DNA from: UBA6059 sp040219045
Lineage (GTDB): Bacteria; Bacteroidota; Bacteroidia; Cytophagales; Cyclobacteriaceae
Assembly (NCBI GenBank): GCA_965229505.1
Contig: OZ245881.1
Span: 248,001-312,000 of the forward strand
Direction: 5' to 3'
DNA: 64,000 nucleotides
The position numbers and the translations under genes were made by a program. Shown here in pieces: positions 41,396 to 49,931 of the stretch. Position 1 is the first letter of the stretch. Each line of letters begins with the position of its first letter. The notes under the pieces are model-generated. The model saw only the letters and a list, made by a program, of their open reading frames with translations. It did not search any database and had not been told where the DNA came from.

Positions 41396-42321
41396 ATATC
41401 ATCGAAGGAGAGAAGGATTTCCCACAACCGCATAATGCAGTCGTAACCATTGGAACCTTCGACGGTGTGCACTTCGGTCACCAAAAAATACTTAAAAGGG
41501 TAACTAGTCTGGCCGCCAGACATAAGGGTGAAAGTGTGTTGGTTACTTTCTGGCCACACCCGCGCTTCATCCTATCCCCGGATGATGACAAACTCAAATT
41601 GCTAAGCACCTTTGAAGAGAAGGCACAATTGATGAAATCTGTGGGTATCGATCATCTTGTCAAGATTCCTTTTACCACGGAGTTTAGTCAACTGACCTCC
41701 GAGGAGTTCACTCAAAAAGTATTGGTCAATAAAATCGGTACGAGGCGTTTGGTGATTGGATACGACCACAGGTTTGGAAAAAATCGTGAAGGTGGGTTTG
41801 ACTACCTCAAAGCCAACGAAACAAAATTTGGGTTTCAGGTAGAGGAGATTCCCAAACAGGAAATTGATGATGTGAGTGTTAGCTCGACAAAAATCAGAGC
41901 CGCCCTACTTACAGGCGACATCAAAAATGCAACCAATTATCTGGGCAGGAACTACTCAATTACTGGTAAGGTAGTAACTGGCGCGAAGCTCGGCAGGGAA
42001 TTGGGTTACCCAACCGCCAACATTCAGATACAGGAAAAATACAAGCTAATCCCGGCGGACGGAGCGTATGCTGTGCGGACAATCGTTGACGGTCACACTT
42101 TTGACGGAATGTTGAATATTGGCCTTCGCCCTACCGTAAATGGGTCAATGCGAACTATTGAGGTTCATCTATTCGATTTTCAAAAGGATATTTACGGAGA
42201 AGATATTACTGTCTCCTTCGTTGAGATGATCAGAGAAGAAGCTAAGTTTTCCGATCTCAGTGGTCTGCGTGCCCAGCTTTCCCTTGATAAGCAGAAAGCC
42301 CAGGCCATCCTGAGCCACTAG
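41392..42321 (+). CDS. ribF: Bifunctional riboflavin kinase / FAD synthetase
   Basis: 309 residues. The nucleotidyltransferase half starts with VTIGTFDGVHFGHQKILKR (about 18-36) and continues with GYDHRFGKNREG (about 123) and SSTKIRAAL (about 163). The riboflavin kinase half has GRELGYPTANIQ (about 202-213), DGMLNIGLRPTV and the final helix. It makes FMN and then FAD. Coupled with truB by a 4-nt overlap, as in most bacteria. Confidence 0.97.
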   Translation: MNIIEGEKDFPQPHNAVVTIGTFDGVHFGHQKILKRVTSLAARHKGESVLVTFWPHPRFILSPDDDKLKLLSTFEEKAQLMKSVGIDHLVKIPFTTEFSQLTSEEFTQKVLVNKIGTRRLVIGYDHRFGKNREGGFDYLKANETKFGFQVEEIPKQEIDDVSVSSTKIRAALLTGDIKNATNYLGRNYSITGKVVTGAKLGRELGYPTANIQIQEKYKLIPADGAYAVRTIVDGHTFDGMLNIGLRPTVNGSMRTIEVHLFDFQKDIYGEDITVSFVEMIREEAKFSDLSGLRAQLSLDKQKAQAILSH

Positions 42322-42373
42322 ATTATACTATTTACTAGTCATTAAAATTACGAGTCGTTCAAAAAACAAAAAA

Positions 42374-42709
42374 ATGAAGAAGTCCAATATCAATTTTACG
42401 GTAGAGCTTGATGACGATAACGTCCCTGAAAAAATCAGCTGGGACGCTGATGACAAAGGTGGTGATGGACCGAGTGAAACTAAAGCCATAAGCATCGGGC
42501 TCTGGGATCATTTCAATCAAAATACCATGCGTATCGACCTTTGGTCCAAAGACATGCCCGTAGATGATATGAAAAAGTTCTATATAGACTGCATCGGAGG
42601 ATTGGCACAAAGCTTATTATCCTCTACCGGGGACGAATACATGTCAGGAGAAATGAATAGTCTGTGTGATCGACTGGTGAAGTATATCCAGGAGAATCCA
42701 AAACCTTAA
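42374..42709 (+). CDS. gldC: Gliding motility protein GldC
   Basis: 111 residues. KSNINFTVELDDDNVPEKIS and WDADDKGGDGPSETKAISI are the GldC signature, and VDDMKKFYIDCIGGLAQSLL the C-terminal helix. GldC is a soluble cytoplasmic protein of Bacteroidota gliding bacteria that assists GldB, though it also occurs in non-gliders. Together with PorX at the right end it marks a T9SS/gliding lineage. It follows ribF by 52 bp and is ended by a terminator. Confidence 0.93.
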   Translation: MKKSNINFTVELDDDNVPEKISWDADDKGGDGPSETKAISIGLWDHFNQNTMRIDLWSKDMPVDDMKKFYIDCIGGLAQSLLSSTGDEYMSGEMNSLCDRLVKYIQENPKP

Positions 42710-42731
42710 CCCTATTCTTAATTAAAAATTG

Positions 42732-42756
42732 AAGCCTGCCCGTCAGGCTTTTTTTG
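42732..42756 (+). terminator. Rho-independent terminator after gldC
   Basis: AAGCCTG / CAGGCTT with a five-base loop followed by seven T. Confidence 0.85.
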
Positions 42757-42830
42757 TGCCAAATTTGAAAAGTACAAAAAGACTGTTTGCGGAAATTACG
42801 AATTCTGTAACAATGCAGCCATTTGGTTGA

Positions 42831-42868
42831 ATTTTCAAACAACTCGGTATGCCGAGTATTTTGAAAAT
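42831..42868. repeat. Imperfect 17-bp inverted repeat upstream of the TonB receptor
   Basis: ATTTTCAAACAACTCGG and CCGAGTATTTTGAAAAT pair at 15 of 17 positions around a TATG loop, 120 bp before the receptor gene. It could be an operator or a small interspersed palindrome. No T-run follows. Confidence 0.6.
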
Positions 42869-42987
42869 AATGCAAGAAATAGGCATTGAGATCGATTGTA
42901 ATGATGCATTTTTAATTATTTTACATGATATTGAAAATCAAATAATTTGATATTGGAGCGAGTAGTAATCACACAAAACCATTAAGC

Positions 42988-45801
42988 ATGAAGAGTATGA
43001 TAAAAAACTTTACTAACAAAGCGTTGAGTCTTTTAGCGCTTATCACCTTCATCGGCTATCAAGCCATGGCACAACAAACAGTGGTGTCAGGTAATGTGAC
43101 CGATGGCGATGAAGCCTTGATTGGTGTTAACATCATCGTGAAAGGCAAGGTGACAGGCACTATTTCAGACACGCAGGGAAACTTCAAATTAAGCGTAGGT
43201 TCCCCCCCGCCCATCACATTGGTATTTTCCATCGTGGGCTATGAAACACAAGAAATTGATATCACCAGTGAAAATGTCTCAGGGCTGAATATTTCAATGA
43301 GTGAGTCAGTGCTCATGGGTCAGGAAGTTGTCGTTTCGGCTTCCAGAGTCGAGGAAAGCTTTCTCGAGTCTCCTGTGACCGTGGAGCGAGTAGATATCCT
43401 CGCCATCCAGCAAGCACCGACAGCTAACTTCTACGAGACGTTGGCCAATGTAAAAGGAGTTGCCGTCAACAGCGGTAGCCTCAACTTCCCATCGGTCAAC
43501 ACCCGTGGCTTTGCTACTATCGCCAATGTCAGATTCGTGCAGTTGGTTGACGGTATGGACAGTTCTGCTCCTCTCCTCAACTTTCCTACCGGAAACCTGG
43601 TGGGCATGAGTGAACTAGATGCTGAAGGCATGGAGCTTGTACCCGGAGCAGCATCAGCGCTTTACGGACCGAATGCATTCAACGGTATCTTATTGATGAC
43701 TTCAAAGAGTCCCTTTGAGTACCAGGGGTTGAGCGCTCAGTACAAAACTGGTATTACTACCTCGGATGCTCAGAATAATGAGACCTATGGTATGAATTCA
43801 TTTTCAGTACGATACGCTAAAGCATTCAATAACAAATTCGCCTTTAAGGTGAATTTCTCCTATTCTGATGCTCAGGACTGGGTCGGTAACGACTACACCA
43901 CAGATCGATTCCGTTCGGACTCAAAAATCGATCTTACAGGGGAGCCAAACTTTGACGGACTAAACCTTTATGGCGATGAAACTCAGATCGTAGTGCCAAT
44001 GGCCGCTGCAGGTCCTCAGTACGCCGGGCTAGGCGTTCTCGACCTCAGAAGAACAGGCCTGAAAGAAGAAGATTTAATGGATGACTATGTTGCTGAGAAC
44101 CTCAAATATGATGTCGCCCTTCACTACAGGGTCACAGATGATATAGAGGCCATCGGTGTATATAGAAGAGGTCAGGGTAGCTCAATCTACCAGGGTGCTG
44201 AAAAATATGCGCTGAGAGACTTCTCTCAGACTTTTTATAAACTGGAATTGAAAGCTGACAACTTCTTCGTAAGAGGCTATCATTCTGTAACTGACGATGG
44301 TGACTCCTGGAATGCTTCGGCACTCGGTGGATTCACCAATGAAGTTTTTTCTCCTTCGGCTACTCAGTGGGTACCAGACTACTTACAGGCTTATCTCTTG
44401 ACGATTCAAGGTTACGGAAGTAATTTCACTGGTGGACCAACACCAGCGGGTAATGAAGATGTAGCTCATGATGTAGCACGAGCTTACGCTGATCGTAATA
44501 TTCCTGCTCCAGGTACTCAGGCATTTCAAAGCGCAGTAGAAGGAGTGAGGAACGGCTTGTTCCAGCGAAACCCACCGGGTGCTGGTTTTGAGGATAACTC
44601 AAAACTGTGGCACGGTGAGTTCAATTATAACTTCAAGAATCAGATCACAGCTGTAGAGCTTCAGGTCGGTGGTAACTTTAGAAGATATGATCTGTTCTCT
44701 AACGGTACCATCTTTAATGAAGGTCCTGATGATGGTATCAATTTCGAAAGAATTGGCATCAACGAATTCGGATTTTATGGTCAGGTGGGTAAGCGACTGG
44801 CTCAGGATAAGTTAAAACTGACTGCTTCATTAAGGTTTGACAAGAATGAGAACTTTGATGGTCAGGTAACGCCAAGAGTCTCTGCTGTCTATTCAGCAAG
44901 CGAAACTCAAAACTTCCGTGCTAGTTTCCAGACAGGCTTCAGAAACCCTGATACTCAGGCACAGTTCATTTACTTCCCGAGTAGTGCCGGAACTTTGGTT
45001 GGAAGTGTTGAAGAAAATGCTGCCCGATATGGTATCCATAATGGTGGGGCGTATACAGAAGACTCCTATCAGGCTTACATAGCTTCCGGTGGAAGCCTCG
45101 CTGCTGATGGTACTCCTACTGGCGGTAATCCTTCAGTACTGGAAACTGCCAATGTTCCTTATGCACAACCAGAGCAATTGACTTCATTCGAGATCGGATA
45201 TAAGGGTGTGATCAGCAATAAGCTGCTCCTTGATGTAAACTATTACAATACCACCTACACCGATTTCTTGGGTTCTGAAAATATCAGATCTAAAAACCCA
45301 ACTCAACACCAGGGTAATACAATTGCTCCAGGCTCACCTTGGAGACCTTATGTCAACTCTCCTGAGACCATCAACTCTTACGGTTTTGGTGTTGGTGCTA
45401 CATGGAGCTGGTTCGATAATTTCACCCTAAGCGGTAACTATAGCTATGCTGACTTTGATGTTGAAAGAGTTGCAGGTCGGGATTTCATTGCTGGCTTCAA
45501 TACGCCCAATAACAGATTCAGTGTGACCGTTGCTAACAGACAACTCTTCGACAACTTTGGATTTAGTGCCAGCTTCAGATGGCAGGAAGAATTCATGTGG
45601 CAGTCATCATTTGGAGACTGGTTAGTACCAGAGTTCGGGGTGTTTGATGCTCAGGTTAACTATAAGATCGAATCTATCAAAACGATAGTCAAAGTAGGCG
45701 GTCAGAATATTGGTGGTGGTGATTATAGAACAAACGCTGGTGCACCATTTGTGGGACAGCAGTACTACATCTCTATCACTTTTGACGAATTCTTGAACTA
45801 A
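42988..45801 (+). CDS. TonB-dependent outer membrane receptor with carboxypeptidase-like N-terminal domain
   Basis: 937 residues. Signal peptide about 1-28 (cleavage near AMAQQ), then the CarboxypepD_reg-like domain (about 30-115: VSGNVTDGDEALIGVNIIVKG), the plug (about 125-245, with VNTRGFATIANVRFVQLVDG and ALYGPNAFNGILLM), and a barrel rich in aromatic strands to the terminal YISITFDEF. It lacks the SusC-type length (about 1000) and partner SusD; the next gene, 7 bp on, is a lipoprotein esterase. It likely imports a substrate processed by that enzyme. Confidence 0.93.
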   Translation: MKSMIKNFTNKALSLLALITFIGYQAMAQQTVVSGNVTDGDEALIGVNIIVKGKVTGTISDTQGNFKLSVGSPPPITLVFSIVGYETQEIDITSENVSGLNISMSESVLMGQEVVVSASRVEESFLESPVTVERVDILAIQQAPTANFYETLANVKGVAVNSGSLNFPSVNTRGFATIANVRFVQLVDGMDSSAPLLNFPTGNLVGMSELDAEGMELVPGAASALYGPNAFNGILLMTSKSPFEYQGLSAQYKTGITTSDAQNNETYGMNSFSVRYAKAFNNKFAFKVNFSYSDAQDWVGNDYTTDRFRSDSKIDLTGEPNFDGLNLYGDETQIVVPMAAAGPQYAGLGVLDLRRTGLKEEDLMDDYVAENLKYDVALHYRVTDDIEAIGVYRRGQGSSIYQGAEKYALRDFSQTFYKLELKADNFFVRGYHSVTDDGDSWNASALGGFTNEVFSPSATQWVPDYLQAYLLTIQGYGSNFTGGPTPAGNEDVAHDVARAYADRNIPAPGTQAFQSAVEGVRNGLFQRNPPGAGFEDNSKLWHGEFNYNFKNQITAVELQVGGNFRRYDLFSNGTIFNEGPDDGINFERIGINEFGFYGQVGKRLAQDKLKLTASLRFDKNENFDGQVTPRVSAVYSASETQNFRASFQTGFRNPDTQAQFIYFPSSAGTLVGSVEENAARYGIHNGGAYTEDSYQAYIASGGSLAADGTPTGGNPSVLETANVPYAQPEQLTSFEIGYKGVISNKLLLDVNYYNTTYTDFLGSENIRSKNPTQHQGNTIAPGSPWRPYVNSPETINSYGFGVGATWSWFDNFTLSGNYSYADFDVERVAGRDFIAGFNTPNNRFSVTVANRQLFDNFGFSASFRWQEEFMWQSSFGDWLVPEFGVFDAQVNYKIESIKTIVKVGGQNIGGGDYRTNAGAPFVGQQYYISITFDEFLN

Positions 45802-45808
45802 TAAAGAA

Positions 45809-47386
45809 ATGACAATGACTAGAATTAAAAATACATTTTTAGCACTTTTCGTTTGTGGGTCATTTCTTGCCTGCGAACAGGAAACAATCGATACAGTAAA
45901 AGTATTTCCAACAGATCCAGGAACACCTAGCGGAGAGAGTGGTAGCGCAGACTTCACCAAGTTTGTGACCATCGGTAATTCGCTAATGGCTGGCGTACAA
46001 GGAAATGCGCTATTCACTTCAGCACAGCAAAATTCGCTTGCCGCTATTATTAATAGTCGATTGGCGCTAGCTGGTGGTACCGCCACCTTCAATCAGCCAG
46101 ATATAGGAAGTGAAGCAGGTTTTTCCGGAATTGCTCCTGATGGTGTGACACCTTTGGGCAAATTGATATTGCAGACAAATGCTGCCGGTAGCACACTTCC
46201 GGCTCCTGTAGTACCTGGTGCCGTGCCTGGTCCGTACACTGGAGATAAGGCGGCATTGAATAATTTTGCGGTTCCAAATATCCAAATTGGGCAATTTCTC
46301 ATTCCTGAGACAGGTGGGCCTGATGTACCTCAGAACCCTGCCTACAATGGATTGTATGCTAGGTTTGCTTCAGCTCCAGGTTCATCTACTTTGATAGGTG
46401 ATGTGCTTGCTGCACAGCCAACATTCTTTGCATTTTGGTTAGGCAACAACGATGTACTTGGTTTTGCTGCTGGCGGTGGTGATGACAATGGTGTGCCGAT
46501 TACTTCTCAGGAGGATTTTGCATTCCGATACAACGCGTCAATTGGCACAATGCTAGGTACGTACCCTGATCTGAAAGGTGTAGTGGCTAATATCCCTAAT
46601 GTGCTTATAACGCCCTATTTTAACCTGATTCCCTATAATGCCATTCCTATGACGGATCAGGCTACTGTAGACTTGTTAAATAGCCTGGATGCTTTTGGGG
46701 GCTTTAATTTTCTGCTTGACACATTAGCCGGGTCTGGATTTCTTGATCCAGCTGAAGCTGAAGCAAGACAAATCTCATTTGAGCTTGGAGCCAATCCAAT
46801 AGTTATTGAAGATACTGATCTGACTGACCTGGGACCACTCCTTGATGCACTTGTCTCATTTGGACTTGTTACCCCAGAACAAAGAGCCGCTTTTGAGCCG
46901 CTGAGGTTTGCCCGTCAATCAGTTGAAGGAGAGCAAGGAACGCTCCCAGCCGCCGGGGTGATAGGTAACGAACTCCAGCCTGGTAACCCACTAAGTACGG
47001 TAGGTGTAGCTGTTCCATTAGCAGATCGATACTGGTTAACACAAACTGAGCAGGTAGCTATAGCAACTGCCATCGCAGGTTATAATGCGACAATCCAATC
47101 AGTGGTTGACGGTTCTGGAGGACGACTTGCTCTTGCGGATGCAAACGCCAAATTACTTGAAGTTGCACTAACAGGGCCACAATTGATAGATGGTGTAATT
47201 GTTACTCCTGACTTTGCTCCTCCATCAGGTTTTTATTCCGCTGATGGCATTCACCCAAATACCAGAGGGTATGCAGAGACAGCCAACTTATTCATAGATG
47301 CTATCAATGCTACCTTTGGAGCATCAGTTCCAAGAGTAAACATTAGCAACTATCCTGCTATTGACTTGCCCATTCCGGCAGGCTAG
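45809..47386 (+). CDS. SGNH/GDSL-type hydrolase lipoprotein
   Basis: 525 residues with a lipoprotein signal (NTFLALFVCGSFLACEQ). FVTIGNSLMAGVQGN (about 50-64) is block I with the nucleophile Ser, FWLGNNDVLG (about 209) block III with Gly/Asn, and ADGIHPNTRGYAE (about 477-489) block V with the catalytic Asp and His. The middle is enlarged relative to simple GDSL enzymes. It is a surface esterase or lipase paired with the TonB receptor; the substrate is not known. A strong terminator follows. Confidence 0.9.
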   Translation: MTMTRIKNTFLALFVCGSFLACEQETIDTVKVFPTDPGTPSGESGSADFTKFVTIGNSLMAGVQGNALFTSAQQNSLAAIINSRLALAGGTATFNQPDIGSEAGFSGIAPDGVTPLGKLILQTNAAGSTLPAPVVPGAVPGPYTGDKAALNNFAVPNIQIGQFLIPETGGPDVPQNPAYNGLYARFASAPGSSTLIGDVLAAQPTFFAFWLGNNDVLGFAAGGGDDNGVPITSQEDFAFRYNASIGTMLGTYPDLKGVVANIPNVLITPYFNLIPYNAIPMTDQATVDLLNSLDAFGGFNFLLDTLAGSGFLDPAEAEARQISFELGANPIVIEDTDLTDLGPLLDALVSFGLVTPEQRAAFEPLRFARQSVEGEQGTLPAAGVIGNELQPGNPLSTVGVAVPLADRYWLTQTEQVAIATAIAGYNATIQSVVDGSGGRLALADANAKLLEVALTGPQLIDGVIVTPDFAPPSGFYSADGIHPNTRGYAETANLFIDAINATFGASVPRVNISNYPAIDLPIPAG

Positions 47387-47410
47387 AGTAACAATATTTT
47401 GCTGTAATGA

Positions 47411-47441
47411 AAAGGTTGGTCATTGTGACCAACCTTTTTTT
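47411..47441 (+). terminator. Rho-independent terminator after the SGNH hydrolase gene
   Basis: AAAGGTTGGTCA (47411-47422) and TGACCAACCTTT (47426-47437) followed by T residues; the reverse strand has TTTTC, so it may also serve the convergent gene. Confidence 0.9.
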
Positions 47442-47444
47442 ATG

Positions 47445-48212
47445 TCAAAATTGAATCAATTCCTGGTCTGGTTGGAAAAGTCGCTGAAAGATATCTTCTG
47501 ACCCTGTTAGCTCGGCCAAAGTATCAGCCGTCTTCACATCAGCGATTGGGATACTAATTAATCCCTCGTGCCTCGTAGCTATCCACGCCCCGGTCTTCGT
47601 CTTTATCCAGTCTTCCCACGAAAATGAGACACCACCTAACGGAATAATGCTTACCCACATTTTCCAGGCCATCGGTCGGTACTGGTCATCAAGTATCCAC
47701 AAGTAGGAATCCCCGGGGGTAGCACCGCCGCTGGCGTAGGTCACCATCAATCCTACATCACCATTCTCTAGCTCTACTATACTCCGACTGGCTCCAGGGT
47801 CAAAAGCCTTTACCACCGGATTGAGCCAAAAGGAGTCATTCACCCAATATTTCCAGGCCGTTTCGCACAGTTCTCCCTTATCCAACTCACTCATACCCTC
47901 TGTATCACTCAGAATCACACCTCTCCGGTTATTGATATCGATGAGCACTTCGCGATTTTCCCATTTTACCTTCGCCAGGTGCCGTTCTTTATCCCAAATA
48001 TGATAATGAGGATTCCTGAATGTCCAGCTAACAGCCCCTGTCCTATTCCAAGCCTGCCCATTGACTGCTGCTATCATTTTCTTTGCTAGTTCATCAGCGG
48101 CTGCTCCCTGCTTTCCGGTAGGTCGAGGTTCATTATAGATTATAGTTAGTACTACGAGCACAGCTATAGCTAGCGCAACAACTATGGCAATTCCTTTTAA
48201 TATCTTCTTCAT
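47445..48212 (-). CDS. Hypothetical membrane-anchored protein
   Basis: 255 residues with an N-terminal membrane helix (about 6-27, no cleavage motif) and a soluble extracytoplasmic domain. Features are WNRTGAVSWTFRNPHYHIWD (about 56-75), NRRGVILSDTEGMSELDKGE and VSFSWEDWIKTKTGAWIATRHE. This may be a distant relative of the DUF6544-type families, but I do not recognise it safely. It stands alone between convergent and divergent neighbours. Confidence 0.7.
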   Translation of the reverse strand: MKKILKGIAIVVALAIAVLVVLTIIYNEPRPTGKQGAAADELAKKMIAAVNGQAWNRTGAVSWTFRNPHYHIWDKERHLAKVKWENREVLIDINNRRGVILSDTEGMSELDKGELCETAWKYWVNDSFWLNPVVKAFDPGASRSIVELENGDVGLMVTYASGGATPGDSYLWILDDQYRPMAWKMWVSIIPLGGVSFSWEDWIKTKTGAWIATRHEGLISIPIADVKTADTLAELTGSEDIFQRLFQPDQELIQF

Positions 48213-48344
48213 TCTGAAATATCTGGTTCCGCCCCAAAACTAGTCGCCAATTCTTTCACCAGCAGTATTGAAATTGCCATGCACGGAATATTTGGTTCAT
48301 CCACCTCATAAAATTTGTATCTTTTGTCAGTAAATCCGCATGCT

Positions 48345-49622
48345 ATGAATCCAAATCAAAGACGAGCCTTTCTCAAGAGAACCGGTGCTGCAATGATTGT
48401 TCCTTTGTCATTTACAGACTTAAGTGCAGGCATCTCAAGTATTACTGATCACTCGGCATTAAGTGAAAATCAACTGGCTAGTGATGAAGCCTTCTGGGAT
48501 GAGATCAGAAGCATGTACGTCCAAAATCCGGATTTTATCAATCTTGAATCTGGCTACTTCAGTCCATCACCCGAGCCGGTAAAGACCAAATGGATTGAAA
48601 GACTGACCGAGATCAATGCCTCCCCCTCCTACTATATGAGGACCAAACAAGTTGATGAACGTACAGCGCTAATCAACCAAATGGCGGAGTTCATTGGCGT
48701 CTCTAATGAGGAAATAATTCTTACCAGAAATACGACTGAATCTCTCAACATCGTCATTCACGGGTTGAAACTGTCAGAAGGTGAAGAAATCCTCCGAACC
48801 AACAGGGAGTACCCGAGTATGATCCAGGCTTTGGATCAAAGGTCTCAGCGATACGGCACCAAAGTCAATGTGGTCGATATCCCACTGAAGCCAGATTCCA
48901 CGGAACAGATCGTCAGTATTATAGAAAGGGCAATCACACCAAAAACCAAAGTGCTGCTGGTCTCCCATATCATTTATCTCAACGGTCAGGTCCTACCGGT
49001 AAAAGAAATAACTGCTATGGCACACCGAAAAGGACTGGAAGTCATCGTAGATGGTGCACACGCATTCACTCACATTGACCAGTCGATCAAAGAAATAGAT
49101 TGCGACTACTATGGCTGTTCCCTCCACAAATGGTTTGGTGCACCGCTGGGCAATGGTCTGCTTTACGTGAATAAGGGGAAAGCAGAACGACTCTGGCCAA
49201 TGTTCGGAGATAGTGACTTTGCAGTTGACGACATTAGAAAACTATCGCATTTTGGGACTATGCCTTGCTCTAATCAAGTAGCTATGTTGTCATCGCTCCA
49301 ATTCAATAAAAAAATTGGTGTACCCAAAAAGTCCGCAAGGCTCAAGTACCTGAGAAGATATTGGACAGAGCAGGTGAAGGATACCGAAGGTGTACTTTTC
49401 TATACTCCTCTTGAGGACGAGTTCTGTGGAGCTATCGCAAATGTCGGTATAGCTGGTATGACTCCAAAAGCTCTGGCAAAAGCGCTATTTGACAACTACG
49501 GAATATTTACGGTAGCGATCGACAAAGCGGATATTCAAGGCGTACGGGTCGCACCAAACTTTCATAATACCATAGCCGATCTGGATCGCATGGCGGTTGC
49601 CATTAACGAATTGGCCAGTTGA
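48345..49622 (+). CDS. Aminotransferase class V-fold PLP enzyme with Tat-like signal (isopenicillin N epimerase-like)
   Basis: 425 residues from the ATG that opens MNPNQRRAFLKRTGAAMIVP, a twin-arginine signal; a longer TTG frame from 48315 is less likely. INLESGYFSPSP (about 61) and LTRNTTESLNIVI (about 125-137) are PLP contacts, VIVDGAHAFTHID (about 233) holds the PLP aspartate and GCSLHKWFGAPLG (about 261) the PLP lysine. These enzymes cleave or epimerise amino acids or sulfur compounds. Export of a PLP enzyme is unusual but known for Tat. It lies before the sulfite oxidase operon, separated by a terminator-like hairpin. Confidence 0.88.
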   Translation: MNPNQRRAFLKRTGAAMIVPLSFTDLSAGISSITDHSALSENQLASDEAFWDEIRSMYVQNPDFINLESGYFSPSPEPVKTKWIERLTEINASPSYYMRTKQVDERTALINQMAEFIGVSNEEIILTRNTTESLNIVIHGLKLSEGEEILRTNREYPSMIQALDQRSQRYGTKVNVVDIPLKPDSTEQIVSIIERAITPKTKVLLVSHIIYLNGQVLPVKEITAMAHRKGLEVIVDGAHAFTHIDQSIKEIDCDYYGCSLHKWFGAPLGNGLLYVNKGKAERLWPMFGDSDFAVDDIRKLSHFGTMPCSNQVAMLSSLQFNKKIGVPKKSARLKYLRRYWTEQVKDTEGVLFYTPLEDEFCGAIANVGIAGMTPKALAKALFDNYGIFTVAIDKADIQGVRVAPNFHNTIADLDRMAVAINELAS

Positions 49623-49667
49623 GTCTTACATTTTATAATCAGCATTAGTACCCAAATGGGCAAAAAG

Positions 49668-49700
49668 AAACCCCGATCTCCCTTTTGGAGAACGGGGTTT
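49668..49700. terminator. Hairpin of terminator type, probably bidirectional
   Basis: AAACCCCGATCTCC and GGAGAACGGGGTTT pair at 13 of 14 positions with a four-base TTTT-rich loop. The plus side has only a short T tract; the minus side reads TTTCTTTTT. It follows the aminotransferase stop by 45 nt. Confidence 0.7.
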
Positions 49701-49859
49701 AACAACCAGCTATGGAAATATGTCAAGTGTATATACGATTAGTACCAAAAAGGTAAACACCTAAATTAAACTATTTCAATATTTTATTTATTTATTTCAT
49801 GAATGAGCTGATTATCAAAAGATTAGCATTGCAACTTCATACCAGAAAAGACGAATAAC

Positions 49860-49887
49860 AAACATATGGTAATTTGTTCATATGTTT
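49860..49887. promoter_or_regulatory. Inverted repeat, candidate operator of the sulfite oxidase operon
   Basis: AAACATATG (49860-49868) and CATATGTTT (49879-49887) are perfect 9-bp arms with a 10-nt spacer, 45 nt before the sulfite oxidase ATG. Confidence 0.5.
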
Positions 49888-49931
49888 ATATATCTATATA
49901 TTTAACCCATTAGTAGAATTGAGTTTTGATT

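Larger units (their letters stand above)
49623..49931. other. Intergenic region upstream of the sulfite oxidase operon
   Basis: It holds the terminator-like hairpin at 49668-49700, then AT-rich DNA with an inverted repeat at 49860-49887 and TATATATC-type runs directly before the sulfite oxidase start. No gene is seen. Confidence 0.6.
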
